Source of the DNA: Bryobacterales bacterium
GTDB lineage: Bacteria > Acidobacteriota > Terriglobia > Bryobacterales > Bryobacteraceae
Length of the DNA: 13,531 bases
Assembly (NCBI GenBank): GCA_003142355.1
Contig: PLMF01000238.1
Span: forward strand, 1 to 13,531
Reading direction: 5' to 3'
This document shows, in pieces, positions 1 to 6,056 of the stretch. The position numbers and the translations under genes are program-made. Numbering within the stretch: the first letter of the stretch is position 1; each line of letters opens with the position of its first letter. The notes beneath the pieces are model-generated. The model was not told the origin of the DNA, made no database searches, and saw nothing but the letters and a program-made list of their open reading frames with translations.

Positions 1-8
1 GCGAGTTG

Positions 9-44
9 TTGGAGCGCGAGTTGGAGCGCGAGTTGGAGCGCGAT
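9..44. repeat. 12-bp tandem repeat at window edge
   Basis: Three adjacent copies of TTGGAGCGCGAG occupy 9-20, 21-32 and 33-44, the last ending in T instead of G. The sequence just upstream (1-8) looks like a degenerate further copy, so the array probably continues beyond the window. A frame open from the left edge to a TAG at 369-371 would read the array as LERE repeats. The residues after it resemble no family I know, so I do not call a gene here. Between 45 and 416 I see nothing else that I can support. Confidence 0.7.
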
Positions 45-416
45 TGCCATTTTGACGCCCGGATGTCGCCAATGCGTACCGGAAGGGGAGTCGCGGCAAA
101 CGACCAGCCATGTGCTGACAATGCACCCTGGCGGAAAGTTAACGCCAAAACAGGTATGCCCCCGATCGTGCCCGCACGCCACCGGAAAGTCGATCGGTTG
201 GCCCCATTCCGCTTGATCGGCACCCCTTCTTCCGAGGTTCCAGAGCCTGCTCCCGTGCCCGCTGGCCGATGTGCGGATGGTATGGCTGGGGGCCTTACGG
301 TGGCGTTGGGCCGCTTAGCCCGCCTACACGCTTTAGATCGCAGGTTACTGCCTTCGCGTAAGGACACCTAGGGACAGCGATCTTGGGGCGCGCATCCGCA
401 TAAAGGGCGCTATGCT

Positions 417-1466
417 GTGCTATGTGCTCCCCAAACAGGCGATCTAGTGTACATCTACATTGATGAATCTGGTCCGTTCGCTGCTGTACCGCCTTCCCGC
501 GCACACAGGATATCGGCGGTGGCTGCGCTTGTCATTCCTGACACACAGCACGATCGGCTGATCTCCGAGTACGAACGGCTCGAACAGTCATGGGGTGGCG
601 GAGCTGAGCCTAAAGGCAGCCAACTACAGGAAGAGCAGATCAGCAGTGTGATTGAACTTGCGTCGCGTTATGACGTGCTCTTCGATGCCGTGGCAATCGA
701 CATGGCCCTTCAGCGCGACGCGGACACTTCCGAGTTCAAAGCGGACCAAGCAGCGCGCATCATGAAGGCGGTCACCCCCCTTACACCGCCCGAGGGCCTG
801 CAATACTACCGGGATCTTGCGCGCGCTTGCGGCCTGTCCAACCCACTCTTCATTCAAGCCTATCTGACGATCTCGCTGATCGAACGGCTGCTGAAGACGG
901 CAACTCTGTTTTACGTGCTGCGGATTCCAACCGAACTAGCCACCTTTCGCTGGGTCGTCGATGCGAAAGAGATCGGCGGCACCGAATACGAGCGGCTTTG
1001 GCGCGCCCTAATCCTCCCATTGACTCAGTGGACTTCTATCCGTGAGCCGTTCACAACGATCGAGGGAGGCAACTATTCTCATTTCGAGCGCTTTCGCGTA
1101 GACACCGCATCGCTGCCAGAACACCTGAAACCTTGCGCTCGCGGACGCGGCGGGATGAACCTCGGGCTCATCCTGGGGGAGCACTTCACGCTCGGCGAGT
1201 CCGCATTGACGCCGGGTTTGCGGCTCGTCGACATTCTCGCTTCCGCATTCACACGTGCCCTGAACGCCACCCTAGACCAGAGAGGGTGGCGCGGTCTCGG
1301 CCGCCTCATGATAACCCGAGACTGCGCCACCATCAAGTTTACCCGGCTCAAGGTGGACGGGCTGTCCTTTTCTCTGAATGCCGCACCCTATGCAGGCATG
1401 GTCCACGAGTGGGTCGCGGAAACGAAGTCCATGTTCCCAGGATACAGCCGCTGGGCTGATCGCTGA
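417..1466 (+). CDS. DUF3800 domain protein
   Basis: A 349-residue protein of the DUF3800 family, whose members are thought to have an RNase H-like fold; their biochemical role is largely unknown, though they are often found in accessory and defence-rich regions. Family hallmarks are visible. YIDESG at residues 14-19 carries the paired acidic residues D16 and E17. A PKGSQL stretch lies at 65-70, a WVVDAKE strand at 179-185, and LVDILASAF at 270-278 matches the usual C-terminal acidic motif (D272). The called start is a GTG with no clear ribosome binding site. A second GTG at 447 would begin the protein at VYIYIDESG, which is where many family members start, so the true start may be there. The gene stands alone, with no recognisable partner upstream or downstream. 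I cannot assign a substrate. Confidence 0.8.
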   Translation: MLCAPQTGDLVYIYIDESGPFAAVPPSRAHRISAVAALVIPDTQHDRLISEYERLEQSWGGGAEPKGSQLQEEQISSVIELASRYDVLFDAVAIDMALQRDADTSEFKADQAARIMKAVTPLTPPEGLQYYRDLARACGLSNPLFIQAYLTISLIERLLKTATLFYVLRIPTELATFRWVVDAKEIGGTEYERLWRALILPLTQWTSIREPFTTIEGGNYSHFERFRVDTASLPEHLKPCARGRGGMNLGLILGEHFTLGESALTPGLRLVDILASAFTRALNATLDQRGWRGLGRLMITRDCATIKFTRLKVDGLSFSLNAAPYAGMVHEWVAETKSMFPGYSRWADR

Positions 1467-1508
1467 TTGCTGGCCTGTGAATGGCGTCTAAGCCCTTTAT
1501 CTCTGGGA

Positions 1509-1602
1509 GGTTTCGGAGGTTTCGGGGACGAGGTTTCGGGAAGGTTTCGGAAGGTTTCGGGGACGGAAGGTTTCGGAAGGTTTCGAGGGTTTCGGGGACG
1601 GG
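1509..1602. repeat. GGTTTCGG minisatellite with 35-bp period
   Basis: Eight copies of the octamer GGTTTCGG (one ends in A) start at 1509, 1518, 1532, 1543, 1553, 1569, 1579 and 1588. They are arranged in a higher-order unit: the longer motif GGTTTCGGGGACG recurs at 1518, 1553 and 1588, exactly 35 bp apart. A period of 35 is not a multiple of three, so the array is unlikely to be coding, even though frames stay open across it because it lacks stop codons. It lies 42 bp after the DUF3800 stop codon and downstream of the DUF2442 gene, so both neighbouring genes point towards it. Confidence 0.85.
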
Positions 1603-1637
1603 CGACGCAACCCCCAATCGATTAGCCGCTGGCGCTT

Positions 1638-1652
1638 GGCAGCTTCGCTGCC
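1638..1652. other. short hairpin between convergent genes
   Basis: GGCAGC and GCTGCC are separated by TTC and form a perfect 6-bp stem. It lies between the 3' ends of the DUF3800 gene and the DUF2442 gene. No T-run follows on either strand, so a terminator role is only a possibility. Confidence 0.3.
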
Positions 1653-1704
1653 TCTGAATCGGCGAACTGGGGAACCGCGGTGGCTTGAGGGGTGCGTACC
1701 GGCT

Positions 1705-1971
1705 CTACGCTGCGTCGGAGACAGCGTCCGCCGACGGCAGGCCGCCCCAGATCAACACGTCGGGGCAGAGATCCGCGCCGCCCGGCCACACCAAGGTCCC
1801 TGCCTCCACCCGAAACTCCCGAAACCGCTCCGGACTACTGCAAATATCGGCAAAAACCGGCCCCGTGAGGTATTCCGCCAGATCGCGCTCGATTACCCGG
1901 CCATCTGTCAGCTTGAGTCGGACGCGGTAGCCGTCGAGGAGCGCAGCCTCCTGAATGCGTACTAAGTTCAT
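1705..1971 (-). CDS. DUF2442 domain protein
   Basis: An 88-residue protein matching the DUF2442 family, small proteins that usually sit beside a DUF4160 partner and are suspected antitoxins. The family pattern is clear: DGYRVRLKLTDGRVIERDL near residues 13-31, then LTGPVF at 35-40, and FRVEAGTLVWPGGADLCPD at 53-71, where the VWPxGxDLxPD signature is typical. The ATG start is preceded by GAAGG with good spacing. The last ten or so residues (after about 78) extend past the usual domain end and may be read-through into non-family sequence. The start lies only 10 nt after the stop codon of the truncated DUF5615 toxin fragment, in the same direction as DUF433, so these genes probably form one transcript. 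No DUF4160 partner is present in the window, so the gene is an orphan. Confidence 0.8.
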   Translation of the reverse strand: MNLVRIQEAALLDGYRVRLKLTDGRVIERDLAEYLTGPVFADICSSPERFREFRVEAGTLVWPGGADLCPDVLIWGGLPSADAVSDAA

Positions 1972-1981
1972 GCTGCCTTCA

Positions 1982-2026
1982 TTACCTCAGTTTTCGTGGG
2001 ATGCACTCGTCGAGGAGAATCCTCAT
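1982..2026 (-). pseudogene. DUF5615 PIN-like toxin, N-terminal remnant
   Basis: On the minus strand an ATG overlapping the TGA of the DUF433 gene (ATGA) opens a 14-codon frame reading MRILLDECIPRKLR and then TAA. This is the start of DUF5615 PIN-like toxins, whose N-terminus commonly reads M-K/R-hydrophobic-LLDECLPRxL and contributes the first catalytic aspartate. DUF5615 genes usually sit directly downstream of DUF433 genes, with exactly this kind of overlap. The remaining roughly 100 residues are absent: the DUF2442 gene begins 10 nt after the stop. The toxin gene has therefore been cut off after its first strand, and only the antitoxin-like DUF433 gene survives. The fragment itself is too short to be an active nuclease. 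Confidence 0.8.
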
Positions 2027-2274
2027 CCAAGCTGGCCGGCGAGGACGGAGTTGGCAAGTTCCAACGCGGAGATGGCGGCTTCACGGGTCACGGTCGGGAA
2101 GTCGTCGATGAACTCAGCCAGGGTTTGGCCGCCCTCCAGGTAGTCCAGTAACGCCTGAAAAGGTACACGCGTGCCGCGGAAGACTGGGGCTCCGCCGAGA
2201 ATATCGGGGTCTTTCACAATCACTTCGCCGGCAAGATTCACGCTGCGCGCCCTGGGGCCGATTGCCCTCAACAC
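2023..2274 (-). CDS. DUF433 antitoxin-like protein
   Basis: An 83-residue DUF433 protein. This family consists of small winged-helix-like proteins that act as presumed antitoxins for DUF5615/PIN toxins (VapB45-like). Residues 18-33 (VIVKDPDILGGAPVFR) and GTRVPFQALLDYLEGG at 34-49 match the family core, followed by a helical region with TLAEFIDDFPTVTREAAISAL. The annotated start is GTG; internal GTG codons at residues 18 and 20 are possible but would trim the domain. Its stop codon overlaps the start of the truncated DUF5615 toxin remnant. Upstream, 74 bp separate it from the divergently transcribed 85-residue antitoxin-like gene, so this short gap should hold both promoters. With its toxin lost it is an orphan, and may have kept only a DNA-binding role. 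Confidence 0.85.
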   Translation of the reverse strand: MLRAIGPRARSVNLAGEVIVKDPDILGGAPVFRGTRVPFQALLDYLEGGQTLAEFIDDFPTVTREAAISALELANSVLAGQLG

Positions 2275-2348
2275 CAGTTTACTCTCAACGGGGCCGCGTT
2301 TCGGAAGTCCGACAGAAGCCCCCGGAGACTTCGCGGTATCGTAAGAGT

Positions 2349-2606
2349 ATGAGTGCCGCCACCGCGCTCGATGGTTTCCTGGACCCCTTGAGCCGCTGCC
2401 TGGACGCCGGGTCGGCTCGCCGCGTCGTCGAATTGCGCGTCGCTCCGCCGGTGCAGCAGCGAATTGACACGCTCGCCGAACGGGCCAATGACGGCGTGCT
2501 TACCAGCGACGAAGCCGCCGAGTACGAGGCGCTGATCAACGCTGTGGACTTCATCTCAATCCTTAAAATCAAGGCCCGCCAACACCTGCGCCCGACTTGC
2601 ATGTGA
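2349..2606 (+). CDS. small antitoxin-like protein preceding HNH remnant
   Basis: An 85-residue acidic, helical protein of a family seen widely in soil bacteria and cyanobacteria directly upstream of HNH endonuclease genes. The recognisable block is VELRVAPPVQQRIDTLAERA at residues 27-46, followed by NDGVLTSDEAAEYEALINAVDF at 47-68 and ILKIKARQHL at 71-80. I recognise the pattern but know no established function; the pairing suggests an antitoxin or nuclease-regulating role. The ATG at 2349 is chosen because the family begins close to it. An upstream in-frame start at 2262 would add 29 residues with no family resemblance and would overlap the divergent DUF433 gene. The ribosome binding site is weak. 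A 23-codon HNH nuclease fragment follows 4 nt after the stop. Confidence 0.65.
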   Translation: MSAATALDGFLDPLSRCLDAGSARRVVELRVAPPVQQRIDTLAERANDGVLTSDEAAEYEALINAVDFISILKIKARQHLRPTCM

Positions 2607-2610
2607 CCCG

Positions 2611-2682
2611 ATGGATGCTACCACGCGAGACTTCGTGCGGCGGCGGGCAGCCGGCCGTTGCGAATATTGCCTGCTCCGCTAA
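2611..2682 (+). pseudogene. HNH endonuclease, N-terminal remnant
   Basis: A 23-codon frame begins with ATG 4 nt after the antitoxin-like gene and ends in TAA. It reads MDATTRDFVRRRAAG followed by RCEYCLLR. This is the usual beginning of small HNH endonucleases found beside this antitoxin-like family, which start MDxxTRxxVRxRAxxRCEYC and carry the first zinc-binding Cys pair (CxxC). The rest of a roughly 150-180-residue protein, including the histidine-rich catalytic motif, is missing. After the stop the same frame reads TELTYFIH, weakly reminiscent of the next family block (ELxFHIEHI), so the break could have begun as a nonsense change followed by decay. That last point is speculative. Confidence 0.7.
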
Positions 2683-2849
2683 TCTCCAAGCTTCCGTTGC
2701 CGCCGAACCGAGTTGACCTATTTCATTCACAAGCTTTTTCCTCAACCGTTTCAGTCACTTAGGCGCAGATCCGATTCGCCGCGTGCTACCCTGGTGGCAG
2801 GTCGCAGTCCGTTCGGGAAGCTGCCCAGAGGGGATCTCAGAGTCGTGCC
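2683..2849. other. non-coding stretch leading into tandem repeats
   Basis: I see no supportable gene here. The first 50-60 bases may be decayed HNH sequence. The last part (about 2806-2847) is an inverted, diverged copy of a segment inside the following tandem repeat (about 2903-2945); both contain the TCCCGAACGG / CCGTTCGGGA block and a CTCTGAGA / TCTCAGAG block. Confidence 0.45.
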
Positions 2850-3212
2850 GAAAGCAAGAATGACGAAACGAACCCAATTGGGACGGAACTCCCAATGAAT
2901 CAACAGCTCTGAGACCCTCTTTGGACGACGTCCCGAACGGGCTCCGCTGCGTAACAAAGCCAAATTGTCAAAGAACACGGTTCAAGGCCGGGGCACCAAG
3001 GGGTCGAAAGCAAGAATGACGAAACGAACCCAATTGGGCCGCAACCCCCAATGAATCAACGGCTCTGGGACCCTCTTTGGACAACGTCCCGAACGGGCAT
3101 CCGCTGCGGAACAAAGCCAAATTGTCAAAGAACATGGGTCAGGAACCGGGGCGCCAAGGGGCCGAAAGGAAGAATGACGAAACGAACCCAATTGGGACGC
3201 AACTCCCAGTGA
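2850..3212. repeat. 156-158-bp tandem repeat, about 2.3 copies
   Basis: Copies begin at 2850, 3006 and 3164 with GAAAGCAAGAATGACGAAAC (one base differs in copy 3). The first two are complete; the third stops near 3212. Each copy has a perfect palindrome CCCAATTGGG (2873-2882, 3029-3038, 3187-3196) followed by a complementary TCCCAAT-type segment that could form a short hairpin, then, in the full copies, a GACCCTCTTTGGAC block, TCCCGAACGGG and AAGCCAAATTGTCAAAGAAC. The array fills the space between the decayed nuclease region and the sugar-acid operon. Frames open across it (reading NWVRFVIL on the minus strand) are translations of the repeat and not genes. I see no transposase and no terminal inverted repeats of an insertion sequence. 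Confidence 0.85.
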
Positions 3213-3296
3213 AGTGCCCCGGCCCCTGACCCGTGTGCTGTACCCGGTTTGCCCATCCGGCGCCGCTTCGCCTCGGAAACGCATGAGAGGGGGCCA

Positions 3297-3328
3297 GTGA
3301 GGGCCGCAAGCCAGCACGGCCGCCTCAC
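3297..3328 (+). promoter_or_regulatory. candidate leader hairpin upstream of the operon
   Basis: GTGAGG (3297-3302) can pair with CCTCAC (3323-3328) and, inside, GCCG (3303-3306) with CGGC (3317-3320), leaving a two-base bulge and a ten-base loop. It ends 54 bp before the first gene of the operon, where the leader RNA would be expected. No consensus promoter stands out in 3213-3382; TTGATA at 3353-3358 is only a weak candidate -35 element. Confidence 0.3.
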
Positions 3329-3382
3329 AAAATCGTCGCCAGCCCCAGAGGCTTGATAGTGTGGTAATGCAGGGAGACGGTA

Positions 3383-4723
3383 ATGAGCTTACGACGTCGC
3401 AATCTACTCCAATCCATCGGGGCTGCCGGGCTGCTAGGCCTCGTCGGCCCCCGCGAACAACAGGCGCAGGAGGCGGTGGCGCGCGCCACGCGCGGCATGG
3501 GCGCGCCTCGCATCAAAGACATCAGCGTGATTGAATCCCAACCCGCCGGGGTGCGGCTCACCGTGGTCAAGATCACCACCGACCAGGACGGCCTTTACGG
3601 ATACGGGTGCGCCACATTCACGCAGCGGGCCGACCTGGTCAAGCCCGCGGTGGAGAAGTATCTGAAGCCGTTCCTGCTCGGCAAAACCACGGATCGGATC
3701 GAAGATATCTGGCAATCCTGCTACGACAGCTCGTACTGGAAGAACGGTCCGGTGCTGAACAACGCCATCAGCGGCATCGACCAGGCGCTCTGGGATATCA
3801 AGGGCCGCCAGGCGGGCATGCCGGTGTATCAGTTGGTGGGCGGCAAATGCCGGGAGGCCGCCGATACCTACGGCCATGCGGATGGGCCCGACTATAAGGA
3901 CGTGGTCGAATCGGCGAAGCGCTATCTGGCGCAGGGATTTCGTAATGTGCGCGTGCAGGTGGGCGTTCCCGGAATGGCCGGCTATGGCGCCGGGGCCGGC
4001 GGCGCCGCGGTCAAGGCGCTGCACGATAAACCGGTCTTTGAACCGGCGGTCTACCTCCGCCGCGCGCTGAAACTTCTGGAAGTCTGCCGGCAGGAGCTGG
4101 GCGAAGAGGTCGAACTGCTTCACGACGTGCATGAGCGCGTGTCGCCCAACCAGGCCGTGCAGTTCTGCAAGGACGCCGAGAAGTTCAAGTTGTTCTTCGT
4201 CGAGGATCCGCTCTCGCCGGAGGACCTCGGCTATTTCCGGCAGATCCGGCAGAATTGCGCCACGCCCATCGCCATGGGTGAACTCTTCAACAGCCCGCAC
4301 GAGTGGATTCCGCTGATGGCGGAACGCCTGATCGACTACATCCGCGTGCACCTCTCCCAAACAGGCGGATTCACGCCGGCGCGCAAGATCGCGGTTCTGG
4401 GCGAGATGTACGGCGTCAAGACCGCGTGGCACGGTCCGGGCGACGTCTCTCCGGTGGGCCACATGGCGAACGTCACGCTCGACGTGACCTGCCACAACTT
4501 CGGCATTCAGGAGTACTCGCCCTTCAACGACCGCACCCAGGAGGTTTTCCAGGGCTGCCCGGTGATGAAGGACGGCTACTTGTGGGTGAGCGAGAAGCCC
4601 GGCTGGGGCATCGAGGTGGATGAGAAGGCGGCCGCCAAGTTCCCCTTCACCGCGGGGAGAAACAACCTGAACGGCGGCTGGGGAGAAGTCCGGCGCCGCG
4701 ACGGCACTGTCATCAAGCAGTGA
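3383..4723 (+). CDS. Tat-exported mannonate dehydratase-like enzyme (ManD/RspA group)
   Basis: Enolase-superfamily protein of 446 residues, closest to the ManD/RspA subgroup, which dehydrates D-mannonate or related aldonates to 2-keto-3-deoxygluconate. Metal-site residues are in place: D248 and H250 in LLHDVHER, E274 in FFVEDP, E300 in AMGE; the 26- and 52-residue spacings match the family. H350 lies in TAWHGPGD. The subgroup-specific active-site loop is represented by RVQ (190-192) and Y201. The proline after HG (352) may mark a low-efficiency or promiscuous member; I recall Ala/Pro at this place separating strong from weak enzymes, but cannot confirm it. The first 25-35 residues (RRRNLLQSIGAAGLLGLVG) form a Tat-type signal, unusual for this normally cytoplasmic group. 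AGGGAG at 3371-3376 supports the ATG. It leads a five-gene operon; the MFS gene follows after 34 nt. Confidence 0.85.
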   Translation: MSLRRRNLLQSIGAAGLLGLVGPREQQAQEAVARATRGMGAPRIKDISVIESQPAGVRLTVVKITTDQDGLYGYGCATFTQRADLVKPAVEKYLKPFLLGKTTDRIEDIWQSCYDSSYWKNGPVLNNAISGIDQALWDIKGRQAGMPVYQLVGGKCREAADTYGHADGPDYKDVVESAKRYLAQGFRNVRVQVGVPGMAGYGAGAGGAAVKALHDKPVFEPAVYLRRALKLLEVCRQELGEEVELLHDVHERVSPNQAVQFCKDAEKFKLFFVEDPLSPEDLGYFRQIRQNCATPIAMGELFNSPHEWIPLMAERLIDYIRVHLSQTGGFTPARKIAVLGEMYGVKTAWHGPGDVSPVGHMANVTLDVTCHNFGIQEYSPFNDRTQEVFQGCPVMKDGYLWVSEKPGWGIEVDEKAAAKFPFTAGRNNLNGGWGEVRRRDGTVIKQ

Positions 4724-4757
4724 GCAGGATTGAGAACGCGAGTATCATATTAAGTCT

Positions 4758-6053
4758 ATGAGCAACCCTGCGCGCGGCCACGTCAGGTGGATCCTGATCG
4801 GATGGATGTTTGCGATCAGCGCCATCGCCTACCTGGATCGCGTGAACATCTCCATTGCCGGCAGCTCCATCGAACGGGAGTTCCAGCTTGACCACATCCA
4901 GCTCGGCTGGGTGTTCAGCGCCTTCGTGCTGGGGTATGCCTTATTCCAAGCGCCGGGAGGCCGCCTGGCCGATCGTTTCGGGCCGCGGAGAATTGTCGCC
5001 CTGGGAACCGTGTGGTGGGCCGTATTCACCGCCCTGACGGCGCTGGCGCCCACGGGCATTTCCGGCGTGCTGATCATTCTGCTGGCCGTGCGCTTCTCGT
5101 TGGGAGCGGGGGAGGCCGTGGTTTATCCCGCTTCCAACCGGCTGGTGGCAAGCTGGATTCCTTCCCAGGAGCGCGGGGTGGCTAACGGATTGATCTTCGC
5201 CGGGGTGGGCGCGGGCGCCGGCATCACGCCGCCCCTCATCACTTATATTCTGCTGCACTGGGGCTGGCGCTGGTCCTTCTGGATCAGTTCGGTGATCGGG
5301 CTGGCGGCGGGCGTGGTCTGGTATTTGCTGGCGCGGGACCGGCCCGAGGAGCATCCCTGGGTGACCCCGCAGGAGGCCGCCCACATCCGGTCCGGGCTGC
5401 CGGACCAGCCGGCCGGACCCTCGGTAAAGGCAGTGCCGTGGGGAACGATTCTGAAGAGCAAAGAGGTGCTGGCGGTTTCGTTCAGCTATTTCTGTTATGG
5501 CTATTCCGCCTACATTTTCTTCACCTGGTTCTTCATTTACCTGAGCACCGTGCGCGGCCTGGACCTCAAGTCGAGCTCCTTTTTCGGGATGCTTCCGTTT
5601 GTGGCCATGGCCACCTGCTCACCCCTGGGCGGCTGGATCAGCGACGTCCTGACGAAGCGCTATGGGAAACGCACGGGCCGCTGCGGGGTTGCGGTGGCCG
5701 GTATGGGACTGTCGGCGCTGTTCATCGCACTGGGGACGTTGGCGGCGGACGCGCGCCTGGCGAGCATCGTGCTCGCGGGAGGCGCCGGCGCCTTGTATCT
5801 TGCCCAGAGTTCCTTCTGGTCGGTGACGGCCGACATCGCCGGCCCTTCCGCCGGCTCCGTTTCCGGCGTAATGAATATGATCGGGCAATTCGGCGGTGTC
5901 GTGACCGCTTCTCTCACTCCGCTGGTGGCCGCGCACTTTGGCTGGTCGGCGTCGTTCCTGGTGGCCGCCGGCCTGGGAGTGGCGGGAACTCTCGCCTGGC
6001 TGTTGGTGAATCCCGAGCGGACACTGCTTGGGAAGTTCGTGGAAAGGATCTAA
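4758..6053 (+). CDS. MFS transporter, anion:cation symporter (ACS) type
   Basis: A 431-residue major facilitator protein with about 12 hydrophobic segments. It resembles the ACS branch that includes hexuronate, glucarate and galactonate carriers (ExuT/GudP/DgoT). Diagnostic stretches are YLDRVNISIA at residues 25-34, GWVFSAFVLGYALFQAPGG at 50-68, the loop 2-3 motif GGRLADRFGPRR at 67-78, and FSLGAGEAVVYPASNRLVASW at 113-133. Proton-coupled uptake of a sugar acid across the inner membrane is the family role; the exact substrate is inferred from the flanking aldonate dehydratases. The ribosome binding site upstream of the ATG is weak, so the gene may rely on coupling to the upstream gene. The stop is 3 nt before the next start. 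A decayed copy of this gene's 3' end lies at 11799-12005. Confidence 0.88.
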   Translation: MSNPARGHVRWILIGWMFAISAIAYLDRVNISIAGSSIEREFQLDHIQLGWVFSAFVLGYALFQAPGGRLADRFGPRRIVALGTVWWAVFTALTALAPTGISGVLIILLAVRFSLGAGEAVVYPASNRLVASWIPSQERGVANGLIFAGVGAGAGITPPLITYILLHWGWRWSFWISSVIGLAAGVVWYLLARDRPEEHPWVTPQEAAHIRSGLPDQPAGPSVKAVPWGTILKSKEVLAVSFSYFCYGYSAYIFFTWFFIYLSTVRGLDLKSSSFFGMLPFVAMATCSPLGGWISDVLTKRYGKRTGRCGVAVAGMGLSALFIALGTLAADARLASIVLAGGAGALYLAQSSFWSVTADIAGPSAGSVSGVMNMIGQFGGVVTASLTPLVAAHFGWSASFLVAAGLGVAGTLAWLLVNPERTLLGKFVERI

Positions 6054-6056
6054 AAC

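Noticed and set aside
6..371. 121-codon frame with LERE repeats at the left edge
   Set aside because: The repeats come from the 12-bp DNA array; the remainder resembles no protein family and the start is an arbitrary TTG. It could be the end of a gene entering from the left, but nothing supports that.
1509..1602. CRISPR array or coding proline-rich repeat
   Set aside because: Octamer spacing is far too short for CRISPR, and the 35-bp period breaks the reading frame at each unit.
2850..3212. CRISPR array
   Set aside because: The units are 156-158 bp and similar throughout, without short repeats separated by unique spacers, and no cas gene is near.
2751..3328. Several overlapping open frames in the tandem-repeat array
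   Set aside because: All repeat the same NWVRFVIL-type translation of the DNA repeat in phase with its copies; no start signals or family resemblance.
3434..4495. 353-codon minus-strand frame opposite the ManD-like gene
   Set aside because: Antisense shadow of a gene with a complete enolase-superfamily active site.
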